The position numbers and the translations under genes are program-made. Shown here one piece after another: positions 27,101-30,084 of a stretch of DNA of 30,230 nucleotides. A model generated the notes under the pieces. The model saw nothing but the letters and a program-made list of their open reading frames with translations. It was not told the origin of the DNA and searched no databases. This DNA is from Branchiostoma floridae. Taxonomy: Eukaryota > Chordata > Leptocardii > Amphioxiformes > Branchiostomatidae. Position 1 is the stretch's first letter. Every line of letters starts with the position of its first letter. The stretch spans positions 562,817-593,046 of the forward strand of contig NC_049990.1 in assembly GCF_000003815.2 (NCBI RefSeq), in the 5' to 3' direction.

Positions 27101-30080
27101 NNNNNNNNNNNNNNNNNNNNNNNNNNNNNNNNNNNNNNNNNNNNNNNNNNNNNNNNNNNNNNNNNNNNNNNNNNNNNNNNNNNNNNNNNNNNNNNNNNNN
27201 NNNNNNNNNNNNNNNNNNNNNNNNNNNNNNNNNNNNNNNNNNNNNNNNNNNNNNNNNNNNNNNNNNNNNNNNNNNNNNNNNNNNNNNNNNNNNNNNNNNN
27301 NNNNNNNNNNNNNNNNNNNNNNNNNNNNNNNNNNNNNNNNNNNNNNNNNNNNNNNNNNNNNNNNNNNNNNNNNNNNNNNNNNNNNNNNNNNNNNNNNNNN
27401 NNNNNNNNNNNNNNNNNNNNNNNNNNNNNNNNNNNNNNNNNNNNNNNNNNNNNNNNNNNNNNNNNNNNNNNNNNNNNNNNNNNNNNNNNNNNNNNNNNNN
27501 NNNNNNNNNNNNNNNNNNNNNNNNNNNNNNNNNNNNNNNNNNNNNNNNNNNNNNNNNNNNNNNNNNNNNNNNNNNNNNNNNNNNNNNNNNNNNNNNNNNN
27601 NNNNNNNNNNNNNNNNNNNNNNNNNNNNNNNNNNNNNNNNNNNNNNNNNNNNNNNNNNNNNNNNNNNNNNNNNNNNNNNNNNNNNNNNNNNNNNNNNNNN
27701 NNNNNNNNNNNNNNNNNNNNNNNNNNNNNNNNNNNNNNNNNNNNNNNNNNNNNNNNNNNNNNNNNNNNNNNNNNNNNNNNNNNNNNNNNNNNNNNNNNNN
27801 NNNNNNNNNNNNNNNNGTTTCAGTTGTATTTATATGTTCCGACGTATATGTCTACTTTTCTCTCTGTAAGTTGTTTTTATTTCCTTGTATGTATAACCGT
27901 TATGTGAATACTGGGCCCTATTGAAAACCAGTGTACTAGCACTGAATAGGCTACCCAGGTGTATGAAAATAAACAAACAAACAAACAAACCCAACCTTTC
28001 ACCTTTTGACCCTTCACGTGACGACCCTTCTCTCCCTCCAGCCTAACGCCCACTGCCCTTTAACCCTGACCTTTGACCCTCCACCTTACGTTCCTTCTCT
28101 GTCCTGCAGAATGCTCACTGCCCTTTAACCCTGACCTTACATTTGACCCTCCACCTGATGTCCCTTCTCTCTCCTGCAGCCAAATGCTTACTGCCCTTTA
28201 ACCCTAACCTTTGACCTTCCACCTGACGTCCCTACTCTCTCCTCCAGCCGAACGCCCACTGCCCGCTGTGCCGAGGGGACATCGCCGTGGAACAGCTCGT
28301 GGAGGCTCCGCCAGACGAGGAGGGGGGCCGAGAGGAGGAGGAGCAGGGGGGGCCCTGGCAGAGCAGCTCTAAGGTAAGGAAGGGTGTCCCTGGCAGAGCA
28401 GCTCTAAGGTAAGGGGGGGTCCTGGCAGAGCAGCTCTAAGGTAAGGGGGCCCTGGCAGAGCAGCTCTAAGGTAAGGGGGCCCTGGCAGAGCAGCTCTAAG
28501 GTAAGGGGGCCCAGGCAGAGCAGCTCTAAGGTAAGGGGGCCCAGGCAGAGCAGCTCTAAGGTAAGGGGGCTCAGGCAGAGCAGCTCTAAGGTGGGGGGGG
28601 GGGGTTGATCCAGGCTGAGAGGGGATCCATGGGGTGTAATTCAGGAAGCTCAGCTTTAATCTCTTCCCAGATGATTTTCCCTTCTGTCAGGCGGCTGCTG
28701 TACTGCAGTGCCTTGGGAATGTCTTACTTGCCATCTGTAAGTTATGAACTCTAGAAAACACAAAGTTTTTTCCTTTCTCCTTCTTTTCTCCCCCTATCAG
28801 GTTGATGCAGTACTGCAGTGCCTGGAGAGAGTTCGTCAGGAGGACTCGTCAGTTAAGAGCCTCGTCGTGTCACAGTTCACGTCATTCCTCAACATCATGG
28901 AGTACCCGCTCAGGTCAGTAGGGGGCACTGCCTCGTCGTGTCACAGTTCACGTCATTCCTCAACATCATGGAGTTCCCGGTCAGGTCAGCAGAGGGCGCT
29001 GTTGGCACTCCCTATACATGTTTTATGTTGGGGGTTTTGTTGGAAAATGGTCTGCCCGTCAACCCATTTGTCTTAGTCCTAAACTTAAAACAGCCAAGAA
29101 CACTCAGTTTCTCGCTACCGCGAAATTAGATCCTGCAAACTTAGAGCGATAAACAACATGTTGCTTGACGGAACCACAAACTGAAAGGACCTTCTGCCCA
29201 GAGAATGACTGCCATGTTGTGCGTACCCTGGGTGCCAGACCAGTGACATGGGGCGCTTGCCGGTTTCTTCCGTGGCCCAATGCAGTTTGCAGATTATCGC
29301 TTGAGGGAGCTTTACCAGCCCTGTCATCACCTGCACTGCCCAGAACTCCTTAGGCTTAACTCCACGGAGCGCTTATTTAGATCGGCTGGCAAACTGTCTG
29401 GTGCAACCAAAGAAAGCGGCCTGCCCATTATCAGTCTGGTAACCAGGGTATGTTGTGTTGTCATTGCTGAATCACACAGGCTTTCCTGACTCATTCTCCC
29501 ACCCTCGTACTGCTATCTAAACACAAACCTAAAAGCAAAACCCACTTTGAGCTGTTGTTTTCTCATGTTAGGACCTGAATGTTCAGAGTCTCAAATTTGC
29601 CAAAAAGATTTTGTTGTTGAAGAAATAAATCAACTCCCTTAATTCCTGAGTCCTCCAAGTTTGCCACATGTAAACCCATCACCAATGTTACACCAAACAA
29701 ACTATCACCCAAGGTAGCAGCAAACAAAAACCCATCACCAAAATAATGACAAACAACAAGTTTGCCACGTGTAAATTTGAAGAGATTTAGTAATGCAGCA
29801 TCAGTAATTGCGGAGGTATGCACACTTCAGACATCCTGGTTTCAAACCATTATTGAGAGGGCCTCAGTAACACTTTTTGTATATTTAATGTGTACCCAGG
29901 GAGGCGGGGTTCCGGTTTGTGCGTCTGGACGGGAGCATGACTCAGCAGAAGCGGACGGACGCCATTGCACGTTTCCACGACGACGGCCCGGACTCCCCGA
30001 ACGTCATGCTGCTCTCGCTGAAGGCTGGAGGGATCGGACTGAATCTCAAGGCTGCTTCCCGCGTCTTCCTGCTGGACCCG
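6015..30080 (+). CDS. HLTF: HLTF-like SNF2/RING/HIRAN ATPase gene, 22 exons, 3' end outside window
   Basis: Spliced gene of the Rad5/HLTF family. Proposed coding segments: 6015-6139, 6860-7025, 7444-7610, 8221-8467, 9195-9269, 9798-9943, 10309-10453, 10897-11041, 11493-11643, 14182-14267, 15840-16046, 16921-17001, 17326-17420, 19594-19737, 20278-20413, 20880-21015, 22433-22612, 24714-24835, 25287-25471, 28248-28373, 28801-28913, 29900-30080. All phases join, giving about 1053 codons without a stop. Visible in order: HIRAN (residues about 80-185), Walker [32 protein letters not shown]3HC4 RING, VVSQF and [12 protein letters not shown]. This HIRAN-ATPase-RING-helicase C order separates HLTF from other SNF2 proteins; SHPRH lacks HIRAN and Rad16 lacks HIRAN. 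Family knowledge: a nuclear fork remodeller and E3 ligase for PCNA polyubiquitination, with HIRAN binding 3' DNA ends. Motif VI and the stop codon lie beyond the window. The exon model is built by eye from splice consensus and homology, not from transcripts. Confidence 0.93.
6185..6859 (+). repeat. Intron 1 minisatellite containing the exon 2 acceptor
   Basis: About 13 units of 46-66 bp with the core gtgatttaaccctcagagg, then accgaggtacagcaacagttctgttattttt. The last unit supplies the putative exon 2 acceptor (gaggtacagcgacag at 6859), so each unit carries a decoy acceptor. Confidence 0.9.
6860..7025 (+). CDS. HLTF: HLTF exon 2: start of HIRAN domain
   Basis: Encodes an acidic lead-in ([12 protein letters not shown]) followed by [15 protein letters not shown], the opening strand of HIRAN. 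The donor is GAG|GTCAGT at 7026, phase 0. The acceptor is ambiguous: AG at 6859 or AG at 6868 give the same phase and differ by three codons. The 6859 acceptor is the last member of the tandem array in front of it. Confidence 0.85.
7143..7320. repeat. AATC-type microsatellite in intron 2
   Basis: Imperfect caatcaatcaattaatc tracts, partly shared with the tail after the exon 2 donor (gtcaatctgtcaatc). Confidence 0.8.
7444..7610 (+). CDS. HLTF: HLTF exon 3: HIRAN core
   Basis: Acceptor ttgttgcag at 7443, donor GTGAGC at 7611, leaving two bases of a Gly codon. It reads [20 protein letters not shown], then [19 protein letters not shown] and [13 protein letters not shown]. The NPYDxNAVxV...G.QVGH pattern is the HIRAN signature, whose pocket binds the 3'-OH end of single-stranded DNA in HLTF (family knowledge). 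Confidence 0.95.
7611..8220. other. HLTF intron 3
   Basis: No gene. A short direct repeat ctatgctgtgatttggatct occurs around 7690-7750. The 3' end has a pyrimidine-rich tract before the acceptor at 8220. Confidence 0.6.
8221..8467 (+). CDS. HLTF: HLTF exon 4: end of HIRAN and Gly-rich linker
   Basis: Acceptor ctgaccag at 8220, donor GAG|GTGGGT at 8468, phase 2 to 0. It reads [20 protein letters not shown], closing HIRAN, then a Gly/Ser-rich linker ([19 protein letters not shown]) and [20 protein letters not shown], which matches the HLTF region before the ATPase. The linker is longer and more Gly-rich than I expect for vertebrate HLTF. Confidence 0.94.
8468..9194. other. HLTF intron 4
   Basis: Contains gttt/aaac microsatellite tracts (8470-8505, 8755-8780, 9150-9170). 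No coding or RNA feature was seen. Confidence 0.6.
9195..9269 (+). CDS. HLTF: HLTF exon 5: pre-ATPase helix
   Basis: A 25-codon exon with acceptor cttccccag at 9194 and donor CAG|GTAACG at 9270, phase 0 at both ends. It encodes [19 protein letters not shown]..., matching in character the helical segment that precedes the HLTF ATPase core. Its donor seeds a tandem array in intron 5. Confidence 0.9.
9250..9605 (+). repeat. Intron 5 array seeded on the exon 5 donor
   Basis: Four units of about 100 bp: (c)agaancctgncaggtan(c/t)ggggcacc followed by attctcagttaattagcttaa and attaagagagaacatc. The first unit includes the exon 5 end and real donor at 9270; the later three carry decoy caggta donors. 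Confidence 0.85.
9720..9755 (+). repeat. Partial copy of exon 6 5' end
   Basis: Decoy acceptor cttctacag at 9719 followed by codons for [12 protein letters not shown], then taa. The true exon 6 begins 78 bp later with [12 protein letters not shown]. Use of this acceptor would terminate translation. Confidence 0.92.
9798..9943 (+). CDS. HLTF: HLTF exon 6: Q-motif region of SNF2 ATPase
   Basis: Acceptor ccctgtag at 9797, donor CAG|GTGTGT at 9944. It encodes [20 protein letters not shown], then [20 protein letters not shown] and SVTNFTST. The (T)[13 protein letters not shown] block is the SNF2 N-terminal motif that contacts the adenine, and ENS.ELPPFWE is characteristic of HLTF. A partial copy of its 5' end sits 78 bp upstream. 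Confidence 0.96.
10035..10308 (+). repeat. Intron 6 array seeded on the exon 7 acceptor
   Basis: About eight copies of a 24-39 bp unit attcctgttgctaggnnac + catgtaactctgtacc. The final copy, ttcccgttgctag|gcgacc, is the exon 7 acceptor, so gttgctag decoys precede it. Confidence 0.88.
10309..10453 (+). CDS. HLTF: HLTF exon 7: Walker A / helicase motif I
   Basis: Acceptor gttgctag at 10308, donor AAG|GTGCTG at 10454. It encodes [20 protein letters not shown], with Walker A lysine in DDMGLGKT, then [20 protein letters not shown]. The donor departs from consensus at +4 (GTGCTG), so 5' splice-site strength may be low. The acceptor is repeated upstream and the donor is repeated downstream. Confidence 0.95.
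10409..10618 (+). repeat. Duplication of exon 7 3' end and donor
   Basis: The sequence ctggtcctgccgcaggaggg to aaccaaggtgctgatggg at 10409-10467 recurs at 10560-10617 (offset 151 bp). The second copy lies in intron 7 with the same donor. The DNA between is purine-rich ggga/ggat repeat. Confidence 0.92.
10470..10800 (+). repeat. Purine-rich GGGA/GGAT low-complexity tract
   Basis: Degenerate (ggga)n, (ggat)n and gatgga repeats across intron 7. Open frames on either strand here are compositional artefacts. Confidence 0.9.
10897..11041 (+). CDS. HLTF: HLTF exon 8: charged linker with acidic serine cluster
   Basis: Acceptor tatttaaag at 10896, donor CGG|GTGAGT at 11042. It encodes a Lys/Arg-rich stretch ([18 protein letters not shown]) and then [20 protein letters not shown]. 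The second half resembles a casein kinase 2-type phosphoacidic tract (inference). Exons 8-12 form the long insertion between motifs I and Ia that is typical of HLTF. Confidence 0.86.
11042..11492. other. HLTF intron 8
   Basis: No gene. Around 11228-11260 a segment (tagtagcgtgcatgtcggg / tgagcgaca) resembles 14720-14750 in intron 10, suggesting a shared dispersed repeat. Confidence 0.5.
11493..11643 (+). CDS. HLTF: HLTF exon 9: charged linker
   Basis: Acceptor ctgttccag at 11492, donor CAG|GTAGGA at 11644. It begins [20 protein letters not shown] and ends with a basic, Pro-rich segment ([12 protein letters not shown]). It continues the disordered acidic/basic linker. It is supported by exact phase matching to exons 8 and 10 rather than by strong sequence conservation. 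Confidence 0.82.
11682..12690 (+). repeat. Intron 9 minisatellite, 56-bp unit, about 18 copies
   Basis: Unit agctggtgtgttacgccgaa + gggcggttataccggctata + tagatacagatacaga. The copies are nearly identical and vary at a few sites (cgcc/cacc, gcgg/gcag, tata/tgta). Unlike most arrays here it does not contain exon sequence; it begins 38 bp after the exon 9 donor. Confidence 0.96.
12700..12921. mobile_element. Fragment related to the TIR element at 19197
   Basis: Shares the ordered blocks ccagcaaaattttg, atgcaggaaat, ttccangg/cttggg cccccctag and a terminal ggctagaacaccg with 19360-19540. The left end has been lost at the border of the 56-bp array. Confidence 0.6.
12967..13150 (-). mobile_element. 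LINE 3' end (CR1/L2-like tail), 5'-truncated
   Basis: Read on the - strand it ends gggcccccttggaaatcaac, gcactgttgtagcggctacc, catctgtttcaagatg, then (aaat)n. This order (gggcc..ggaaa..gcactg..ggctaccca..aaataaa) is also seen at the 3' end of the LINE at 27910-27990. The extent of the upstream part is uncertain. Confidence 0.55.
13349..13554. mobile_element. Foldback element, about 205 bp
   Basis: Nearly full-length inverted repeat: agttcacctttatccacagg gtaacatttatcc on the left against ggataaatgttaccccgcgg aaaaaggtgaact on the right, with further pairing inward (tatttaggg / ccctaaata, ggtggttttaaac / gtttaaaaacc). Non-coding. No clear target duplication was found. Confidence 0.82.
13722..14030 (+). 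mobile_element. tRNA-derived SINE
   Basis: The head gccggtgcaatggccaaatg ggtagagtgtttgccttgca carries an A-box-like tggccaaatggg, and gagtttgatccc is a B-box-like element, with tRNA(Ala)-like spacing around ttgcat. An unrelated body of about 220 bp follows, ending near a tttaactttt tract. The 3' border is approximate. Confidence 0.72.
14182..14267 (+). CDS. HLTF: HLTF exon 10: charged linker
   Basis: Acceptor ttttgctccag at 14181, donor AAGG|GTAAAG at 14268. It encodes [20 protein letters not shown] and DGESPRKKG. The [16 protein letters not shown] part resembles the RKTAVQYIESSDSEE-like stretch of vertebrate HLTF linkers. It follows the 2.5-kb intron 9. Confidence 0.8.
14268..15321. other. 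HLTF intron 10, unique part
   Basis: No gene recognised. Short open frames have no domain. A segment at about 14720-14940 (tggtgagcgaca... caaggatactcag) looks like a dispersed repeat, but its ends cannot be placed. Confidence 0.5.
15322..15532. mobile_element. Palindromic TIR element, copy 2
   Basis: Same family as 1469-1680, 211 bp, with perfect 13-bp ends TACTGTAAATGCA / TGCATTTACAGTA. It carries ttcgcggtggttttaag and gtggtcaccgcgaa in the centre. Inserted in HLTF intron 10. Confidence 0.88.
15545..15744. mobile_element. Foldback element, about 200 bp, next to copy 2 TIR element
   Basis: Left arm taatagaattttcatctaac agtgacttcttctt pairs with right arm aagaagtcactgttagatga aaattctatta; pairing continues through aaggta.acac / gtg.ttaccttt. 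Only 12 bp separate it from the previous element, and it ends 95 bp before exon 11. Confidence 0.86.
15840..16046 (+). CDS. HLTF: HLTF exon 11: Lys-rich linker with SUMO-interaction-like motifs
   Basis: Acceptor cttcacacag at 15839, donor GATG|GTAAAT at 16047, phase 1 in and out. It encodes a repetitive [14 protein letters not shown] basic tract and then [20 protein letters not shown] ending in DEDDD. VVDLT and HVISDEDDD resemble SUMO-interaction motifs, with a hydrophobic core next to acids (inference). The last 70 nt and the donor are duplicated 112 bp downstream. Confidence 0.84.
15977..16190 (+). repeat. Duplication of exon 11 3' end and donor
   Basis: Two units of 112 bp: gacctgacagtttcccc to gacgatg|gtaaataaac then (gttt)n. 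The second unit (16089 onward) keeps an open frame, the donor, and an acceptor-like gacctgacag at 16098 preceded by a (gttt)n tract. It may act as a 60-nt cassette exon 16099-16158. Confidence 0.9.
16170..16380 (+). repeat. Intron 11 tandem repeat, about 95-bp unit
   Basis: Two to three units with the core acaagtttgtttgttttgta + taactggtaaactgac, then caccagttt and gtaagtatgtaagt. Confidence 0.8.
16517..16719. mobile_element. Foldback element in intron 11
   Basis: Left arm caccccacctaactccttca gctttgcccc...cttccccttg pairs with right arm caaggggaag...ggggaaagctgaaggagc; the inner arms ctgtatttcagc / gctgaattacag also pair. Non-coding. Confidence 0.8.
16921..17001 (+). CDS. HLTF: HLTF exon 12: charged linker
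   Basis: Acceptor ttctgcacag at 16920, donor ACAG|GTGGGG at 17002. It encodes [20 protein letters not shown] and VTATKITG. Both ends are phase 1, so the exon could be skipped without a frameshift. It is supported by splice sites and phase; conservation is weak. Confidence 0.75.
17326..17420 (+). CDS. HLTF: HLTF exon 13: helicase motif Ia
   Basis: Acceptor cctgctgtgcag at 17325, donor ATC|GTAAGT at 17421 (full consensus). It ends [15 protein letters not shown], the motif Ia region that is almost invariant in HLTF. The last roughly 45 nt together with the donor are repeated 17 more times downstream. Confidence 0.96.
17373..18880 (+). repeat. Intron 13 array: 18 copies of exon 13 end plus donor
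   Basis: Each unit has the 3' end of exon 13 (accctggtggtgtgtccgct, then gtccgtgctcagtaactgga tc), a donor (mostly gtaagt; gtacgt, gtgagt and gaaagt variants occur) and a (caaa)n/(aaac)n spacer. I count 18 occurrences of the ctcagtaactgga core from 17407 to about 18857, spaced 73-102 bp. Only the first copy is attached to the exon body. In the true frame, read-through past the first donor meets taa at the second core (cag taa ctg). Confidence 0.97.
19197..19539. mobile_element. TIR element, 343 bp, hAT-like ends
   Basis: Perfect 15-bp terminal inverted repeats CAGGGTTGTAGCCAG / CTGGCTACAACCCTG. It is non-coding apart from a chance open frame. The CAGGG start is typical of hAT-type ends, but the flanking 8-bp sequences do not match, so the class is uncertain. 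It ends 54 bp before exon 14. Confidence 0.78.
19594..19737 (+). CDS. HLTF: HLTF exon 14: SNF2 segment before the DEGH box
   Basis: Acceptor tatgtaccag at 19593, donor AAG|GTACTA at 19738, exactly 48 codons in phase 0. It encodes [40 protein letters not shown] and [14 protein letters not shown] and DIVLTTY are conserved HLTF blocks. Confidence 0.96.
19685..20178 (+). repeat. Intron 14 array: exon 14 end and donor, 4 diverging copies
   Basis: The true exon end ([17 protein letters not shown] and donor) is followed by copies at about 19836-19895, 19998-20055 and 20118-20178, separated by (gaat)n and (ggat)n. Successive copies diverge: the second reads [17 protein letters not shown] and the last has lost the gt (aaggcactg). 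Confidence 0.93.
20278..20413 (+). CDS. HLTF: HLTF exon 15: Walker B / DEGH box
   Basis: Acceptor ttgtatcccag at 20277, donor ACAG|GTGAGT at 20414. It encodes [20 protein letters not shown], then [20 protein letters not shown] and TWVLTG. DEGH is the Walker B box and LTG starts motif III. Two further copies of its 3' half follow in the intron. Confidence 0.97.
20338..20720 (+). repeat. Intron 15 array: exon 15 end and donor, 3 copies
   Basis: Donors at 20414, 20543 and 20672, spaced 129 bp. The copies encode [21 protein letters not shown] where the real exon has [11 protein letters not shown]. The spacer is rich in acacctgtacacaggtaact. Confidence 0.95.
20880..21015 (+). CDS. HLTF: HLTF exon 16: motif III and RecA lobe 1 end
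   Basis: Acceptor cgtctccag at 20879, donor GAA|GTGAGT at 21016. It encodes [40 protein letters not shown] and DQSAL. TGTPIQN is completed across the exon 15/16 junction. Three partial downstream copies read TIQRP or TIERP at the corresponding place. Confidence 0.97.
20940..21415 (+). repeat. Intron 16 array: exon 16 end and donor, 4 copies
   Basis: Copies end at donors 21016, 21155, 21274 and 21406. Units span cccttcacggaccggcagtg to gcgctgaagtgagt plus a ccctaacccttgaaccct spacer. The last copy has a small deletion (gagcggttgaa). Codons for TIERP (first, fourth) and TIQRP (second, third) alternate. Confidence 0.95.
21647..22543 (+). repeat. Intron 16 array: exon 17 acceptor and first ~100 nt, 6 copies
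   Basis: Acceptor-like AGs at 21646, 21798, 21941, 22106, 22290 and the true one at 22432. The five decoys carry coding sequence from [10 protein letters not shown] to about RTVFI and then switch to ctaacactcattcattcact at a point of short identity with atccagcat. The fifth has lost the first codons. The pyrimidine-rich spacers (ctccttctctctacag) are strong acceptor contexts. Confidence 0.96.
22433..22612 (+). CDS. HLTF: HLTF exon 17: linker to helicase C, only complete copy
   Basis: Acceptor tctctctacag at 22432, donor GCAG|GTAAGA at 22613. It reads [40 protein letters not shown] and [20 protein letters not shown]. Five truncated copies precede it and stop after the codons for VFI. Four of them would start RLQ or HLQ, so the Cys here is a possible substitution in the retained copy. 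Confidence 0.93.
22715..23935 (+). repeat. Intron 17 minisatellite, 17-bp unit, about 70 copies
   Basis: Unit gcgcaggagaaacagat with cac/tgc/gag variants. The + strand is strongly purine-rich. Because 17 is not a multiple of 3 and no frame of the unit makes a stop, all frames stay open and give 17-residue peptide repeats on both strands. Confidence 0.97.
23962..24713 (+). repeat. Intron 17 array: 15 decoy copies of the exon 18 acceptor
   Basis: Units start at 23962, 24010, 24066, 24114, 24170, 24218, 24266, 24322, 24370, 24418, 24466, 24514, 24562, 24610 and 24658; the true exon is at 24714. Eleven units are 48 bp (gtacttccgtgagggctc, ggtgctaatgtttgatgtgt, cgttgtgcag) and four are 56 bp, carrying gctgacccactaatttttg. 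48 bp is in frame; the 56-bp form has TAA in frame. Confidence 0.98.
24714..24835 (+). CDS. HLTF: HLTF exon 18: segment ahead of RING
   Basis: Acceptor gttgtgcag at 24713, donor GAAG|GTAGCC at 24836. It encodes [56 protein letters not shown] is a strong HLTF signature. This is the sixteenth and only productive acceptor of the 48/56-bp array. Confidence 0.96.
24822..25100 (+). repeat. Intron 18 array: exon 18 donor, 50-bp unit, 6 copies
   Basis: Unit actctcacggaaggtagcca ctcctccctagctgcaattt agcctcccaa, starting at 24821, 24871, 24921, 24971, 25021 and 25071. Each carries a gaag|gtagcc decoy donor; the last is degenerate (cttaagaaaggtagcc). Confidence 0.97.
25179..25230 (+). repeat. Duplicate of exon 19 5' end
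   Basis: Acceptor gtgtttccag at 25178 followed by codons for [13 protein letters not shown], 108 bp before the real exon. The frame stays open right through to 25471, so it may be an alternative in-frame acceptor. Confidence 0.93.
25287..25471 (+). CDS. HLTF: HLTF exon 19: RING finger, first part
   Basis: Acceptor cttgtttccag at 25286, donor CGG|GTGGGT at 25472. It encodes [20 protein letters not shown], then [20 protein letters not shown] and [15 protein letters not shown]. CxxC, CxH and CxxC supply six of the eight zinc ligands. An in-frame alternative acceptor lies at 25178. Confidence 0.97.
25395..25970 (+). repeat. Intron 19 array: RING-coding exon 19 end and donor, 4 copies
   Basis: The true end ([20 protein letters not shown] + RNER, donor 25472) is repeated at about 25556-25631, 25706-25782 and 25880-25957. 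Each copy ends aacgaacgg|gtgggtaac, with ccttcccctctaacc spacers. The coding part is almost unchanged (cgg/agg at one Arg codon becomes tagggag, a stop, in the second and fourth copies). Confidence 0.96.
25990..26108 (+). repeat. Intron 19: exon 20 acceptor copies left of LINE
   Basis: A decoy ctgtcctgcag|ccaaatgctttccgccc starts at 26030, and a worn copy without AG lies near 26085-26108. They belong to the same roughly 70-bp array that continues at 28010, now split by the LINE. Confidence 0.88.
26109..27990 (+). mobile_element. CR1/jockey-like LINE inserted in intron 19
   Basis: The + strand carries an RT frame: [59 protein letters not shown] and [20 protein letters not shown], then [17 protein letters not shown], running into the 994-N gap before the expected YxDD block. 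There is no endonuclease part, so it is 5'-truncated. The 3' end after the gap is untranslated and closes gaaaataaacaaacaaacaa. It interrupts the tandem array of exon 20 acceptors. No clear target duplication was found. Confidence 0.85.
26823..27816. other. Assembly gap (994 N)
   Basis: Run of N inside the LINE. Its non-round length suggests an estimated size from paired reads or a masked region. Confidence 0.99.
28010..28275 (+). repeat. Intron 19: exon 20 acceptor array, right part
   Basis: Units of 68-70 bp start at 28042, 28110 and 28180; the true exon is at 28248. Each has cttctct.ctcc(t/a)gcag followed by versions of ccgaacgcccactgccc, then tttaaccctgacctttgacc. Confidence 0.95.
28248..28373 (+). 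CDS. HLTF: HLTF exon 20: RING finger, last zinc pair and acidic loop
   Basis: Acceptor ctctcctccag at 28247, donor AAG|GTAAGG at 28374, 42 codons in phase 0. It begins [20 protein letters not shown], where CPLC is the last zinc pair of the C3HC4 RING. It then has a Glu/Gly-rich loop and GPWQSSSK, matching the WxSSSK that precedes the helicase C lobe. Confidence 0.96.
28353..28605 (+). repeat. Intron 20 array: exon 20 end and donor, 8 copies
   Basis: Unit of 30-35 bp: ccctggcagagcagctctaa ggtaaggggg. The first is the real exon end (PWQSSSK, donor 28374). The last ends in a run of g. Confidence 0.97.
28690..28725 (+). repeat. Degenerate copy of exon 21 5' end
   Basis: ttctgtcag|gcggctgctg tactgcagtgccttggga at 28682-28717 resembles the true exon 21 start gttgatgcagtactgcagtg cctggaga. 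It is a weak, older duplication carrying an acceptor-like AG. Confidence 0.7.
28801..28913 (+). CDS. HLTF: HLTF exon 21: helicase C motif IV
   Basis: Acceptor ccccctatcag at 28800, donor CAG|GTCAGT at 28914. It encodes [20 protein letters not shown] and [28 protein letters not shown] is the conserved motif IV block. Confidence 0.97.
28855..28990 (+). repeat. Duplication of exon 21 3' end and donor
   Basis: cctcgtcgtgtcacagttca through catggagtacccgctcag|gt at 28860-28915 recurs at about 28932-28987 as catggagttcccggtcag|gt, offset 73 bp, followed by a similar gcagagggcgct / gtagggggcact. Confidence 0.95.
28991..29899. other. HLTF intron 21
   Basis: No gene. Contains a fragment of the TTCGCGG TIR element at 29108-29142 and a roughly 90-bp diverged direct repeat around 29655-29780 (aagtttgccac.tgtaaa, cccatcaccaa). 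The 3' part leads to the acceptor at 29899. Confidence 0.55.
29108..29142 (-). mobile_element. Fragment of palindromic TIR family
   Basis: The reverse complement reads aagtttgcaggatctaattt cgcggtagcgagaaa, matching the left part of the elements at 1469 and 15322 with a few changes. No ends are preserved. Confidence 0.65.
29900..30080 (+). CDS. HLTF: HLTF exon 22: helicase C motifs, last exon in window
   Basis: Acceptor gtgtacccag at 29899, donor CCG|GTATGT at 30081. It encodes [40 protein letters not shown] and [17 protein letters not shown]. FxRLDGSM and LSLKAGGxGLNL are helicase C motifs. The expected WNP...RxHRLGQ segment (motif VI) must be in a later exon beyond 30230. Confidence 0.97.
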
Positions 30081-30084
30081 GTAT

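Noticed and set aside
26125-27924. A 599-codon open frame
   Set aside because: More than half is N. Only the left part is RT; the sequence after the gap is untranslated LINE 3' end.
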